NCBI GenBank assembly: GCA_024400935.1
Contig: JAKSLZ010000011.1
Coordinates: 1-50,240 of the forward strand
Direction: 5' to 3'
Length of the DNA: 50,240 nt
Source of the DNA: Muribaculaceae bacterium
Lineage (GTDB): Bacteria; Bacteroidota; Bacteroidia; Bacteroidales; Muribaculaceae
A program made the translations under genes and the position numbers. Shown here piece by piece: positions 29,399 to 38,726 of this stretch (position 1 is the stretch's first letter; each line of letters opens with the position of its first letter). The notes under the pieces were generated by a model. The model was not told the origin of the DNA. It ran no database searches and saw nothing but the letters and a program-made list of their open reading frames with translations.

Positions 29399-32311
29399 TT
29401 ACTTGGCGGTGAAGCTGCACACGCTTGTAGTTCCTGTTGCGCTGCTGCCCAGATACACGCCGTGCCATGCCGTGGTGGCATTAGTGGGTGCGCTGGTGCT
29501 GTACTTCACGTTGTAAGAGCTACCGCTTGTCATGCCCTTGGCTGTGAACAGTGCAAGGGTGCTGTTGACGCCAGCCTCAAAGCTGTAAGTAACGAGGTTC
29601 TTACCGCTTGCATCGGCGAGGGTGTAGTAACGGCCTGTGGTGTAGCTGATGCTGCTGGTGTAGAAGTTATAACCCTGCTTTGCTCCGCTGATAGAGCTGC
29701 TGCCTCCGCCGCCACCCTGGGCTCCGCCGGCACTGATGCCGATGCCGTTGCCGGTGATCTGGATGTAGCTGTTGTTGTCGCAGTCAAGGCCTTCCTCGGG
29801 CGAGCCCTTGGTGGTGTAGGCAAACACAGTACCGTTGCCAATGGTGATGGCGCCTGTGCGTCCTGCGTTAGAGTCCACCGCGTCGTTGCCATAGCCGTAG
29901 CACACTGTCACACCGCCGTTGAAGTAGATGTTGCCACTTGAGTTAATGCAGTCGTCATAGCACTTGAAATAGTGCTTGCCGCCCTCGATGTAGATGGCAG
30001 TCTTTGACTCAAGACCCTCGGCACCATCGGTAGTGGTAGTGATTTCGCTTTCACCGCCATATACATAGGCTGTGCCCATTACTTTGATACCCTTAGACGA
30101 AGAGCCGCTTGAACTGCCGCCGCCAGGACCTCCGGGCCAGCCACCGCCGCCACCGCTTGAGCTGCCGCCCAGCTTAGCGCCTGTGGTGGAAACCTTGAGC
30201 GCAGGACCGTTGCCGCTGGTCTTGTCGCCCTGGGTGTACTGTCCGTTCACCTTGATGCCCTTGCCGCCTGTGCCGGTAGCCTTGAGGGTGACGGTGCCAT
30301 CGTTGAGGGCGGTGTTGCCGTCGCTCTTGAGGCACTTGGCAGTGTAAGAAGCGTTGTTAGTGCCGGTCTGGCCTGCGCCAGTGACTGTGACGTCTAGCAC
30401 ACCGCCGTTAGTGGTGATGCCGCCGTTGGCGCTGATGCCCTTGCCTGCCGCACCGCTGTTGTTGATGGTCACGGTGCCGCCATTCTGCACATAGTCCTGT
30501 GCCTTGATGCCGGTGCTGTAAGATGCATCGCTGTTGATCACCTTCATGGCTCCACTGGGAGTGAGGGTCACGGTGCCGCCGTCCACGGTGACGGTAGCCT
30601 TGCTCTTGATGCTCTTGCTCATCTCACCCTTGTTTTTCACGGTCACGGTACCGGCTGCGATGGTGATGTTGCCGTCGGCCTTGATACCGCCAGCATTGTA
30701 GCCGGTGCCGTTGTCCTCGCTGGTGTCGCTGGTACCTCCATAACTTGAAGTGACGTTGCTCAATGTGTAGGTGCGGGTGCTACCGCTGGTGCTGTAGCTG
30801 CTCGAGATTGAGTAGTACACATCGCTGCCGCTGGTGGGCGCGGTGAATGTTGATGACTTGATGGCGTATGTCTGGTTGCGGCTGGTGTAATTGTCGCTGG
30901 CAAAGTAATAAGTGCCGCCATCGGCTGTCTTGAAGTCATATAAATAGAAGGTGATAGTGCTGTAGCCCGATGACTTGCTCACCGTCTGGGTGAGTGTGGT
31001 CACGCGCGTGCCGTCGCTCTTGTAGAGGTAGAGGTTGCCCCAGGCAGAAGAACCACCGAAGCCGCCGCCACCGCTGGTGGGCTTAGAGACATACACCTTA
31101 TATGATTTGGCAGGCTCAGTTGAGCCGCTGCCGGGATTCACGTTCTCGGCAGTGCCGCCGTTGCCGTCGGCTGTGATGTTTACTGTAGTGGTGGCCGAGC
31201 TCTCGTCGATGGTGATGTTACCGTCGGCACTCAGACCCTTACCGCCGTCGGCAGTGTTGTTCACTGTGAGCACACCGCCGGTGATGTTGATATCCTTGTC
31301 GGCCTTGACTGCGGTCACATAGCTCAGGTCATCACTGGATGCGACGAGCGAGCCGGTCTGTGTCACGGTCACGTTGCCACCGGTCTGCACATAGTTGGTT
31401 GCGACCTTGAAGCCCTTGGCAGCATCGCCGGTGGTGGTGAGGTTGAGTGTACCGCCTCCTATGGTCACCTCGCCGGTGTTTTCGGCATCGTCAACCACGT
31501 TGCCTGCGTCGTCGGTCTCCTGGCTCACCTGGATGGCGTCGTCGCCCACACCCTTAATGGTGAGGTTGCCGCCCTTCATCGCAAAGTACTGGTTGATGTT
31601 GAAGCCGTCGCCCACAGCGCCCAGAATATTGATGTTGCCGGTGCTCTTCTTGAGCTCGACATACTCCTTGCCCCAGAAGGCATGGCTCGAGTTACCGGTG
31701 ATATTGAGCGTGCCGGTGCCCTTAATCTCGCTGTGTCCCTTCACGGCAAAGCAGCCCTTTTGAGTGCCATTCTTGCCGTCGACAAGGTTGTTGACCGTGC
31801 CGTCGATTATCTCAATGGCAATGCGCTTGCCGTCGCGTATATTGACGGCCGCACTGTCGGGATTGGTGATGTCAACCCCGTTGAGCAGCAGCGTCATCTT
31901 GTAGCTGCCGTCCTGGTAGAACGAGCCGTTGGTGGTGCTTCCCTGCAATGTATAGATGTACTCGCTTGCCACAGTGGAGTCTTGCAGTACTGCCACATGT
32001 GCGCCATTGACGCGGGCGTCCACATGAGAGGCAATGTTGCCCGACACCTTCACCTCGGCCTTAGCCCCCTTGTAGGTCACCTCAATGTTGTCGTCCTCAA
32101 AATCCTCGGTGTTGACGCATATGCTATCCACCTTGCTGAGGTCATAGGTCTTACCCAGAACAGTAAGTTTGTAGTCGTCATAGGGCATCTCGCCCAGTGT
32201 CACTGTGGGATAGGCATACTTCACGTCGCCCACACACACCCACATCGTCTGCTGGGCGAACATGGCCACGAACGCCACAGCCATCACAATCATTAACAGT
32301 AATCTCTTCAT
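29399..32311 (-). CDS. Large secreted Cthe_2159-type beta-helix carbohydrate-binding protein
   Basis: 970 residues with a signal peptide (MKRLLLMIVMAVAFVAMFAQ). From about residue 100 the sequence consists of repeated coils of the type 'KGI.A.GNI.I.GGT..V...G', for example LSADGNITIDESSATTTVNI, IKADGNITIAAGTVTVKNKG and GISANGGITTNGGVLDVTV. This is the right-handed parallel beta-helix of the Cthe_2159 family, founded on a cell-surface cellulose/pectin-binding protein. Two Gly/Ser-rich linkers are unusual: GGGGFGGSS near 420 and a Pro/Gly stretch near 715-735 (GGGGGWPGGPGGGSSSG). A C-terminal region of about 110 residues is not part of the helix. Likely exported to the surface, with polysaccharide binding inferred from the family. 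Confidence 0.85.
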   Translation of the reverse strand: MKRLLLMIVMAVAFVAMFAQQTMWVCVGDVKYAYPTVTLGEMPYDDYKLTVLGKTYDLSKVDSICVNTEDFEDDNIEVTYKGAKAEVKVSGNIASHVDARVNGAHVAVLQDSTVASEYIYTLQGSTTNGSFYQDGSYKMTLLLNGVDITNPDSAAVNIRDGKRIAIEIIDGTVNNLVDGKNGTQKGCFAVKGHSEIKGTGTLNITGNSSHAFWGKEYVELKKSTGNINILGAVGDGFNINQYFAMKGGNLTIKGVGDDAIQVSQETDDAGNVVDDAENTGEVTIGGGTLNLTTTGDAAKGFKVATNYVQTGGNVTVTQTGSLVASSDDLSYVTAVKADKDINITGGVLTVNNTADGGKGLSADGNITIDESSATTTVNITADGNGGTAENVNPGSGSTEPAKSYKVYVSKPTSGGGGFGGSSAWGNLYLYKSDGTRVTTLTQTVSKSSGYSTITFYLYDFKTADGGTYYFASDNYTSRNQTYAIKSSTFTAPTSGSDVYYSISSSYSTSGSTRTYTLSNVTSSYGGTSDTSEDNGTGYNAGGIKADGNITIAAGTVTVKNKGEMSKSIKSKATVTVDGGTVTLTPSGAMKVINSDASYSTGIKAQDYVQNGGTVTINNSGAAGKGISANGGITTNGGVLDVTVTGAGQTGTNNASYTAKCLKSDGNTALNDGTVTLKATGTGGKGIKVNGQYTQGDKTSGNGPALKVSTTGAKLGGSSSGGGGGWPGGPGGGSSSGSSSKGIKVMGTAYVYGGESEITTTTDGAEGLESKTAIYIEGGKHYFKCYDDCINSSGNIYFNGGVTVCYGYGNDAVDSNAGRTGAITIGNGTVFAYTTKGSPEEGLDCDNNSYIQITGNGIGISAGGAQGGGGGSSSISGAKQGYNFYTSSISYTTGRYYTLADASGKNLVTYSFEAGVNSTLALFTAKGMTSGSSYNVKYSTSAPTNATTAWHGVYLGSSATGTTSVCSFTAK

Positions 32312-32366
32312 ATATCTAATTTATTTTTTTTCGTTCAAATTAATAACAATCAGATTAATTTAACCA

Positions 32367-32374
32367 CAAATTTA
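32367..32374 (-). promoter_or_regulatory. -7 box for the beta-helix protein gene
   Basis: TAAATTTG on the minus strand, 56 bp upstream of the start. Confidence 0.5.
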
Positions 32375-32507
32375 CACATAATTATTAAATAAAACATCAC
32401 AAAATAGATGCTTTAAAAAAACAAACCGACAAACACACGTTTTCTATCTATAAACCACGACGCCCACAATCGCCACATTACATTTTATAATGTACACGCA
32501 CGTGCGC

Positions 32508-32556
32508 ACAAAAAACACATCCCGGGCACCACCTCATGCAGGGAGTGTCCGGGATG
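32508..32556 (-). terminator. Terminator of the CE1-like esterase gene
   Basis: The stem CATCCCGG..CAC with GTG..CCGGGATG (32518-32556) is followed on the minus strand by TGTTTTTTG. Confidence 0.82.
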
Positions 32557-32586
32557 CGGATATCGTATTGTGGATTATAACCTTAT

Positions 32587-33429
32587 TTATTTTGCGCGAT
32601 CAAATGCCTTAGAGAAAAACAGCATGTGATAGTCGAGAGAGTTCACCCAATAGTCCCAAGTGTGGCCACCGGGGCGAATAGTGAAATCATGCTTGATTTT
32701 GCGCTCCAGCAGTGCGTTGTGCAGCGCCATGTTCACCTCATAGAAGAAGTCCTCGCTGCCATCGTCAATGATGATGTTCTGTCCGGGCTGGATCTTATCT
32801 ACAAGGCTCATGACAGCGTGTTGTGCCCACACTTCCTTGTTCTGCTCATATTTGCCCAGGCGCTTGTCGATGTTCCAGCGGTTGGGAAACTTGGTGATGT
32901 CCACACCGCCGCTCATGCTGCCCACCGAGCCAAACACGTCGGGGTGACGCAGTCCCACCCACAGCGCTCCATGGCCGCCCATGCTCAGGCCGGTGATGGC
33001 ACGATAGCCCACCAAGGCAAATGTGCGGTAGTTAGTGTCCATGAACTTAACGAGCTCGCTGCTCACAAATGTCTCAAACTGGAACGAGGGGTCGATGGGA
33101 GAATCAAAGTACCAGCTGTCCTGTCCGTCGGGGCACACGATGATAGCCGAGTGGTCGCTGGCCAGATCGGTGAGACGGGCCTTTGATGGCCAGTCAGTAT
33201 ATCCGCCCGAAGCGCCATGCAGCAGGTACACCACAGGGTAACGGTTGTAGCCCAATTCCTCGTCAAAGTACTGTTCAGGAAGCACAACGGTGCACTTGAT
33301 GGCACGGTTCATCTTCTCAGACATCACTTCAACCACTTCACTCTGAGCCTTAGGCTGGGCCCATGCGCCACTGCACATTGCCGCAACGGCAACGAGTAGC
33401 GCAACAAGTTTAATTCTCAATGTAGACAT
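32587..33429 (-). CDS. Secreted CE1/FrmB-like esterase
   Basis: 280 residues with a signal peptide (MSTLRIKLVALLVAVAAMCSGAWA). The alpha/beta-hydrolase features are VVYLLHGASGGYTDW, PDGQDSWYFDSP, the nucleophile elbow ITGLSMGGHG (S149), the acid in IIDDGSEDFF, and the histidine in RPGGHTWDYW. It resembles S-formylglutathione-hydrolase-like esterases used by gut Bacteroidales to cleave acyl or feruloyl groups from polysaccharides; the exact substrate cannot be told. Its start is preceded by a 9-bp tandem repeat (33430-33486). The tadA gene lies upstream on the same strand. Confidence 0.9.
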   Translation of the reverse strand: MSTLRIKLVALLVAVAAMCSGAWAQPKAQSEVVEVMSEKMNRAIKCTVVLPEQYFDEELGYNRYPVVYLLHGASGGYTDWPSKARLTDLASDHSAIIVCPDGQDSWYFDSPIDPSFQFETFVSSELVKFMDTNYRTFALVGYRAITGLSMGGHGALWVGLRHPDVFGSVGSMSGGVDITKFPNRWNIDKRLGKYEQNKEVWAQHAVMSLVDKIQPGQNIIIDDGSEDFFYEVNMALHNALLERKIKHDFTIRPGGHTWDYWVNSLDYHMLFFSKAFDRAK

Positions 33430-33486
33430 ATCCTAATTTTCCTAAAATTCCTAATTCTCCTAATTCTCCTAATTCTCCTAACTCTC
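33430..33486. repeat. 9-bp tandem repeat before the esterase start codon
   Basis: About six units of CCTAATTCT (minus strand AGAATTAGG) directly abut the start codon of the esterase gene, degenerating towards that gene. On the coding strand the units carry GGAGAA, so they would lie in the 5' leader. Confidence 0.85.
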
Positions 33487-33502
33487 CCACACCTCCGGGA
33501 AG

Positions 33503-33940
33503 TCATCGTTTTTTCTTAAAAAACTCGGTCATGAGCTCACCGCATTCCTTAGCCATGACACCGCTATCCACCACCGTCTTCTTGTGGAAGGGGTGACTGC
33601 AAAACGTGTGAAAGCCACGCTTGTCGTCACCAGTGCCATAGACCACGCGCGAGATCTGGCTCCAGCCCAGAGCCCCCGCACACATGAGACAAGGCTCCAC
33701 GGTCACATACAGGGTGCAACCGGTAAGATATTTGCCACCCAGAGTGTTTGCCGCGGCAGTAATGGCCTGCATCTCGGCATGCGCCGTGACATCGGTGAGG
33801 GTCTCGGTGAGGTTGTGGCCGCGGGCTATCACCTGCCCGCCATGCACTATCACGGCACCTATGGGCACCTCGTCGCGCTCAGCGGCACGATGGGCCTCGT
33901 CCAGGGCCATCTTCATGAAGCGGTGGTCAGCGTCGATCAT
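33503..33940 (-). CDS. tadA: tRNA-specific adenosine deaminase
   Basis: 145 residues. The zinc and catalytic motifs are TAHAEMQAI (H54, E56) and VEPCLMCAGAL (C84, C87). The C-terminal region GFHTFCSHPFHKKTVVDSGV is a TadA-type tail. TadA converts A34 to inosine in tRNA-Arg(ACG). A general guanine/cytosine deaminase is an alternative, but length and motif spacing favour TadA. The ATG overlaps the stop of the upstream LRR gene by 4 bp, so the two are co-translated even though their functions seem unrelated. Confidence 0.93.
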   Translation of the reverse strand: MIDADHRFMKMALDEAHRAAERDEVPIGAVIVHGGQVIARGHNLTETLTDVTAHAEMQAITAAANTLGGKYLTGCTLYVTVEPCLMCAGALGWSQISRVVYGTGDDKRGFHTFCSHPFHKKTVVDSGVMAKECGELMTEFFKKKR

Positions 33941-35091
33941 AAGAATACCTTCTTAACATAGTTGCCCACAATCACAATGTAGACCCTGTTGCGAGTGAGG
34001 TCGCCTATCACGTTGTTGATGGCCGGGCGCTGATAGTACAGGTTGCCATATACGTCATATACTCTGGTCCACTTGCCATAGTTGTCGCCTGTGACATAGA
34101 TGGTGCCGTCGTTGACATAAATCACGGGATGATCCTCCTCGACATCAGTGATGGCCGAGTTCTCACCCACGGTGAAGGTAAACTCATCGTCGCAGTCTCT
34201 GATCAGGTTAGTGGGAACCACCACATAGTTCACCTGATGGTCGGGGATGGGGAAGTAATAGTTGTCGGCAGCTGTGAGCGCCATCTCCTCGCCGTCTTCG
34301 CCATAGATGCGATAAGCCAGGTTGTTGCCCAGTTCCACCTTCATCCAGTTATTGCGGAACGTGTCGCCCTGAAGCGCCATCGACACAGAGATATCTTCGT
34401 TAGTCCACAGCGAGAATGTCTCACTGTCGCCCCACACCTTGTCGGCTGCATAGGCCTCGACAGCAGCGTCGTCGGGCACGATAACATCAATGCCGCTCAG
34501 ACCGATGAAGATGGCCCATCCGGTAGCCTTGGGAGGAAGCGGAGCAGCGCAATATATCTCAAAGAGGTTCTGGCAGTTGTTGAAGCCATAGGCATCAATG
34601 AATGTGAGTGATGCAGGCAACATGACTGTGCGCAGCTGCAGGCATGACTGGAACGCGCCGTAGCCTATAGAAGTCACACCCTCGGGGATGGCGATGTTCT
34701 CGATAGAAGTGCCGGCAAGCATGGTCTTGCTCACCGCCTTGAGATGCAGGGGCAGCGTGATGCTGCGCAGAGACTCGGCATAAGCAAAGGCGCTCTCGCC
34801 TATGGTGGTGACTGTGTTGGGTATCTGCACCTCGGTGACACCCGAGCGGGCAAATGCCTCGTCGTCTATCGATGACACTGTGTAGTTTAAACCGCCATAA
34901 TTGACAGTCTCAGGAATAATGACAACGCCGCCATACAGGCTGGCACCGTTTTCCCAGGCCTTGACCACGGCAGCCTCACTGCCATTGATGATATTGTAAC
35001 GCAATCCTGCTGCGTCAAACTCCTGAGCCACAACGCTTGACGAAACCATAACGGCCGCAAGTGCGATGAATATTCTGTATAAAGCTTTCAT
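33937..35091 (-). CDS. BspA-type leucine-rich repeat protein with T9SS-like C-terminal tail
   Basis: 384 residues with a signal peptide (MKALYRIFIALAAVMVSSSVVAQ). Residues about 75-185 form five or six LRR_5 (BspA) repeats of the type 'IPNTVTTIGESAFAYAESLRSITLP' and 'AIPEGVTSIGYGAFQSCLQL'. A beta-rich middle region follows. The last 60 residues (IYVNDGTIYVTG, then TRVYDVYGNLYYQ, then VYIVIVGNYVKKVFL) closely follow the T9SS type A sorting domain pattern, so the protein is probably secreted through the system that includes PorQ. Surface LRR proteins of this type bind host or bacterial partners. The start is 20 bp downstream of the -7 box at 35112. Confidence 0.88.
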   Translation of the reverse strand: MKALYRIFIALAAVMVSSSVVAQEFDAAGLRYNIINGSEAAVVKAWENGASLYGGVVIIPETVNYGGLNYTVSSIDDEAFARSGVTEVQIPNTVTTIGESAFAYAESLRSITLPLHLKAVSKTMLAGTSIENIAIPEGVTSIGYGAFQSCLQLRTVMLPASLTFIDAYGFNNCQNLFEIYCAAPLPPKATGWAIFIGLSGIDVIVPDDAAVEAYAADKVWGDSETFSLWTNEDISVSMALQGDTFRNNWMKVELGNNLAYRIYGEDGEEMALTAADNYYFPIPDHQVNYVVVPTNLIRDCDDEFTFTVGENSAITDVEEDHPVIYVNDGTIYVTGDNYGKWTRVYDVYGNLYYQRPAINNVIGDLTRNRVYIVIVGNYVKKVFL

Positions 35092-35111
35092 TTTCTTTTT
35101 AAATTAATGTG

Positions 35112-35143
35112 CAAATGTAAGACAAAAAAATGATATAGGCAAA
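35112..35143 (-). promoter_or_regulatory. Promoter for the LRR protein-tadA pair
   Basis: On the minus strand TACATTTG (35112-35119) is preceded by TTTG (35140-35143) with a 20-nt spacer. Confidence 0.72.
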
Positions 35144-35276
35144 AACATTGACACGCGACATTTCAACAAGATGTTAACATGCCCCGTTTTCCAAGCGCCA
35201 CACGACAACTCCACGCAAGAGACTAAACGACAGAGCAGGACTGATAGAATCCTGTGAAACGAGCTACAACATAGTT

Positions 35277-36044
35277 TTATTCTACATTATCGACATAGAT
35301 GAATTTCACATCTTCATTTTGACAGAAAACCGAGTCGGCTTGCTGGCGATTTTTCACACCATAAACAAACTTGCACTTACAGTTAATTTTGTCCTGGTCA
35401 CCCACATGAACGACACATGCCGAGTATCGATTAGATTTACCTCGCAACTTTCTTTCAGCAAAATGCACAAATTGCTTCACAATGTTTTTTCCTCCTCGAT
35501 ACATAGACATCCTATAACCTTGATCCATAAAGTAATAGTAGTCTTCATCCGACATACATTCCACTATAGTGCGTTCTCTGTATTTTTGTATATATTTTTC
35601 AAGAATTGCAGGATTTGACATTTTATCGGTTACAAGAACGACTCCGGGGTTGGCATGTAAAATTGAGTCAACATCCATTATTGAGAGCGTAGTGTACTTG
35701 CCATGTAATTTTGAGCTTTTAAACTGTTTTAGCGTTGGCACAAAATCAAGATCACTGTTACCCGTCATTTTGTTATAGTCATGCCATGAATGGGCAGCCA
35801 CTAAAATGCTATCGGCAGTCAGTATCAGGTCCAGCTCAATATACTTTATTCCGCACCCTATAGAGTGCTCAACAGCTTCTTTGCTGTTAGTATAAGTGAA
35901 TCCGTCAATTTCACCCCCGGCATGAGCAATATAATTGCGTTCTTCGATAGCACTCACATTCTCGTTAACAAACAAAAAAACAAGCCACCCAGTCAAGAAG
36001 GTTATGACTGCCATAACAAGGGCGATATGTCGTTTTTTAAACAT
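35277..36044 (-). CDS. Membrane-anchored glycerophosphodiester phosphodiesterase-like protein
   Basis: 255 residues. An N-terminal membrane segment (IALVMAVITFLTGWLVFLFV) is followed by a GDPD-like domain: YIAHAGGEIDGFTYTNSKEA (H41), YIELDLILTAD (E70, D72) and VAAHSWHDY (H85) correspond to the catalytic His, metal-binding Glu/Asp and second His. The C-terminal half has the barrel segments VVLVTDKMSN, FDY-like and KFIYVDNVE. It is shorter and more diverged than cytosolic GDPDs, and activity is not certain; it may cleave a glycerophosphodiester or a related lipid head group. Codon use is AT-rich relative to the neighbours, suggesting recent acquisition. It has its own promoter. Confidence 0.78.
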   Translation of the reverse strand: MFKKRHIALVMAVITFLTGWLVFLFVNENVSAIEERNYIAHAGGEIDGFTYTNSKEAVEHSIGCGIKYIELDLILTADSILVAAHSWHDYNKMTGNSDLDFVPTLKQFKSSKLHGKYTTLSIMDVDSILHANPGVVLVTDKMSNPAILEKYIQKYRERTIVECMSDEDYYYFMDQGYRMSMYRGGKNIVKQFVHFAERKLRGKSNRYSACVVHVGDQDKINCKCKFVYGVKNRQQADSVFCQNEDVKFIYVDNVE

Positions 36045-36066
36045 TCTAAATCGGGAATTAACAGTG

Positions 36067-36074
36067 CAAAGTTA
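36067..36074 (-). promoter_or_regulatory. -7 box for the GDPD-like gene
   Basis: TAACTTTG on the minus strand, 23 bp upstream of the start. No clear -33 TTTG. Confidence 0.55.
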
Positions 36075-36234
36075 CTTATTTTTTGATTTATGATGAACAT
36101 ATTGACAGCATAATAAAATTGTTAAACTTGTGAAATATTGTTAAATTTATTAACATATCGGGGATAATTCACAAAAAATGTTCAACGAGGCTCAATTTAT
36201 GGAAAAATTTCTTTAATATTTGAATAATAATTAC

Positions 36235-36242
36235 TTCCTTTG
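36235..36242 (+). promoter_or_regulatory. Candidate -7 box for acpP-fabF-rnc
   Basis: TTCCTTTG differs from TAnnTTTG at one position and lies 64 bp upstream of acpP. It is the best candidate in this AT-rich gap. Confidence 0.4.
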
Positions 36243-36305
36243 CAGTCGATTTTGAAGAGAATTAAAAAACAACATTAATTTAATAACAACAAAAATTTTA
36301 CAATT

Positions 36306-36542
36306 ATGTCTGAAATTGCTGAAAAAGTAACATCAATTATCGTTGACAAACTGGGCGTTAGTGAATCAGAAGTAACTCCCGAAGCTACATTTGCACAGGA
36401 CCTCGGTGCTGACTCTCTCGACACTGTAGAGCTCATCATGGAACTCGAGCGTCAGTTCGACATCCAGATCCCCGAAGACAAGGCTGAAGGTATCCAGACT
36501 GTAGGTGACGCTATCAGCTACATCGAAGCAGCTAAGGCTTAA
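36306..36542 (+). CDS. acpP: Acyl carrier protein
   Basis: 78 residues, the usual ACP length. The phosphopantetheine attachment site is [10 protein letters not shown] (S37), and the rest is the acidic four-helix sequence typical of ACP ([36 protein letters not shown]). It carries growing acyl chains in type II fatty-acid synthesis. The fabF gene begins 39 bp downstream, and rnc follows, a gene order conserved widely in bacteria. Codon use suggests high expression. Confidence 0.98.
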   Translation: MSEIAEKVTSIIVDKLGVSESEVTPEATFAQDLGADSLDTVELIMELERQFDIQIPEDKAEGIQTVGDAISYIEAAKA

Positions 36543-36580
36543 AAACTTAACATAATCTTTAGATTCCCCACTTTCACTCT

Positions 36581-37864
36581 ATGGAATTAAAGAGAGTAGT
36601 GGTAACAGGTCTTGGTGCAATCACACCGCTGGGAAACGACGTTGAAACCGTATGGAAGAACGCTGTTGACGGTGTGAGCGGAGCAGGACCTATTACTAAT
36701 TTTGATGCATCACTGTTCAAGACACAGTTTGCCTGCGAGGTTAAGGACTTTAACCCCGCCGACTATCTGTTGAACCCTGATGACCGTCGCGAGTTGAAGG
36801 ACTTCAAGAAATACGACAAGTACACACAGTTTGCCCTTGCAGCAAGCAAGCAGGCTGTTGACGACTCTAAGCTGCTCGAGGGCAACACCGACCTTAACGA
36901 GGTTGGCGTTATCGTGGCTTCAGGTATCGGTGGCTTGCACACCTTTGAGGAGCAGGCCGGTTACTATGCTACACACCCCGAGCTGGGTCCCAAGTACAGT
37001 CCCTTCTTCATCCCGACAATGATTGCTGACATTGCAGCAGGTATCATCTCTATCAAGTATGGTTTCCGCGGCCCCAACTACGGTGTAGTTTCGGCTTGTG
37101 CCACTTCAACCACCGCAATGATCGACGCCTTCAACCAGATTCGCATGGGCAAGGCTGTCGCTATGGTCACTGGCGGTAGCGAGGCATCGGTTTATCCTGC
37201 TGGTGTGGGTGGTTTCAACTCTATGCACGCTCTGTCAACACGCAACGATGAGCCTCAGGCTGCATCACGTCCCTTCAGCGCTTCGCGCGACGGTTTCGTG
37301 ATGGGCGAGGGTGCTGTAGTTCTCGTCTTTGAAGAACTCGAGCACGCTCTGGCACGCGGCGCAAAGATCTATGGCGAGGTTATCGGCGGCGGCATGAGCG
37401 CCGACGCTTATCACCTGACAGCAACCCATCCCGAGGGTCTGGGTGCTAAGCTCGTGATGAAACGCGCCATCGAGGATGCCGGCATCAAGCCCGAGGACGT
37501 GGACTATGTAAACGTACACGGCACATCTACCCCCGTGGGCGATGTATCTGAGGCTAAGGCAATTGCCGACCTCTTCGGCGAGCACGCTTACAAACTCAAC
37601 ATCAGTTCTACCAAGTCTATGACAGGTCACATGCTCGGTGCTACCGGCGCTATGGAGGCTCTGTTCTGCGTTAAGGCTTGCCAGGACGATATCGTTCCCC
37701 CCACCATCAACCACAATGAGGACGACAAGGACGAGAAGATTGACTACAACATGAACTTCACCTTCAACAAGGCTCAGAAGCGCACTGTCAACGTTGCCCT
37801 GTCTAACACATTCGGTTTCGGTGGCCACAACGCCAGCATCATCGTTAAGAAGTACAAGGATTAA
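36581..37864 (+). CDS. fabF: 3-oxoacyl-[acyl-carrier-protein] synthase II
   Basis: 427 residues, full length for KASII. It condenses malonyl-ACP with acyl-ACP during fatty-acid elongation. The active-site cysteine is in VVSACATSTTAM (C173), the two histidines are in VNVHGTSTPVGD and SMTGHMLGATG, and the C-terminal loop is NTFGFGGHNAS. The N-terminus VVVTGLGAITPLGNDVETVW is canonical. It sits between acpP and rnc and is probably co-transcribed with both. Confidence 0.98.
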   Translation: MELKRVVVTGLGAITPLGNDVETVWKNAVDGVSGAGPITNFDASLFKTQFACEVKDFNPADYLLNPDDRRELKDFKKYDKYTQFALAASKQAVDDSKLLEGNTDLNEVGVIVASGIGGLHTFEEQAGYYATHPELGPKYSPFFIPTMIADIAAGIISIKYGFRGPNYGVVSACATSTTAMIDAFNQIRMGKAVAMVTGGSEASVYPAGVGGFNSMHALSTRNDEPQAASRPFSASRDGFVMGEGAVVLVFEELEHALARGAKIYGEVIGGGMSADAYHLTATHPEGLGAKLVMKRAIEDAGIKPEDVDYVNVHGTSTPVGDVSEAKAIADLFGEHAYKLNISSTKSMTGHMLGATGAMEALFCVKACQDDIVPPTINHNEDDKDEKIDYNMNFTFNKAQKRTVNVALSNTFGFGGHNASIIVKKYKD

Positions 37865-37872
37865 TACCAGCA

Positions 37873-38649
37873 ATGGTGTTTTCCAATCTCATATCACTCA
37901 TAAAGCTCCTTTTCATCAAGGATAAGGAGCTTTATGTTTTTATACATACCATCAGCGGCATGTATCCCAGCGACATCGACCTCTACAAGCTGGCGCTGAT
38001 ACACCGCAGCAAGCCCGTGCAGCTGCCCGACGGCCGCTGGGCCAACAATGAGCGACTGGAGTTTCTGGGCGATGCAGTCCTGGATCTCGTTGTTGCCGAC
38101 TACCTTTATGAAATCTACCCTGACAAGCACGAAGGTTTCCTCACCTCTACGCGCGCCAAGATTGTGCAGCGCGAGAGTCTCAACCGCATAGGCAAACTGC
38201 TGCATGTAGACTCGCATGTCATCGCTTCGCCCCACTCTTCGTCACACAACAGCTACATCAACGGCAACGCCGTGGAAGCTCTCGTGGGCGCAATGTACCT
38301 CGACAAGGGATACCACCTGACACGTGACTTCATCATCAACCGTCTCATCAAGCAACACTTTGACCTCAACGACCTCATCAAGACCGAGCAGAACTTCAAG
38401 TCGCGCCTCATCGAGTGGACGCAGAAGTATCGTGTATCCATTGAGTTTGAGCTCGTTGACACCTATAATGACGCTGAGAACAACCCCGTATTCCGCACCG
38501 CAGTGATGCTGGGAGGCATCTATGCTGGTGACGCTACGGGATATAGCAAGAAGGAGTCGCACCAGGGCGCCTCCAAGATTGTGCTGGAACGTCTCAAGAC
38601 CGACGCCCGCTTCCGCGAGCAGGTGCTCTCAACCGTCACCTCCAACTAA
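37873..38649 (+). CDS. rnc: Ribonuclease III
   Basis: 258 residues. The RNase III signature NNERLEFLGDAVLDLVVADYL, preceded by YKLALIHRS, and the second metal-site helix GNAVEALVGAMYLDKGY are intact. The double-stranded RNA-binding domain follows from about residue 178 (NFKSRLIEWTQKY...GYSKKESHQGASKIVLERLK). The N-terminal 30-residue extension is normal for Bacteroidetes RNase III, so the start at 37873 is supported. It processes rRNA precursors and structured RNAs. The gene starts 8 bp after the fabF stop. Confidence 0.97.
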   Translation: MVFSNLISLIKLLFIKDKELYVFIHTISGMYPSDIDLYKLALIHRSKPVQLPDGRWANNERLEFLGDAVLDLVVADYLYEIYPDKHEGFLTSTRAKIVQRESLNRIGKLLHVDSHVIASPHSSSHNSYINGNAVEALVGAMYLDKGYHLTRDFIINRLIKQHFDLNDLIKTEQNFKSRLIEWTQKYRVSIEFELVDTYNDAENNPVFRTAVMLGGIYAGDATGYSKKESHQGASKIVLERLKTDARFREQVLSTVTSN

Positions 38650-38726
38650 TTTTTCAGAAAAAAAAGCAACACTCCCCCACAAGCCACTAGAAGCCCCATC
38701 TTCTATCCCGGCTATACCAGGCTGTC

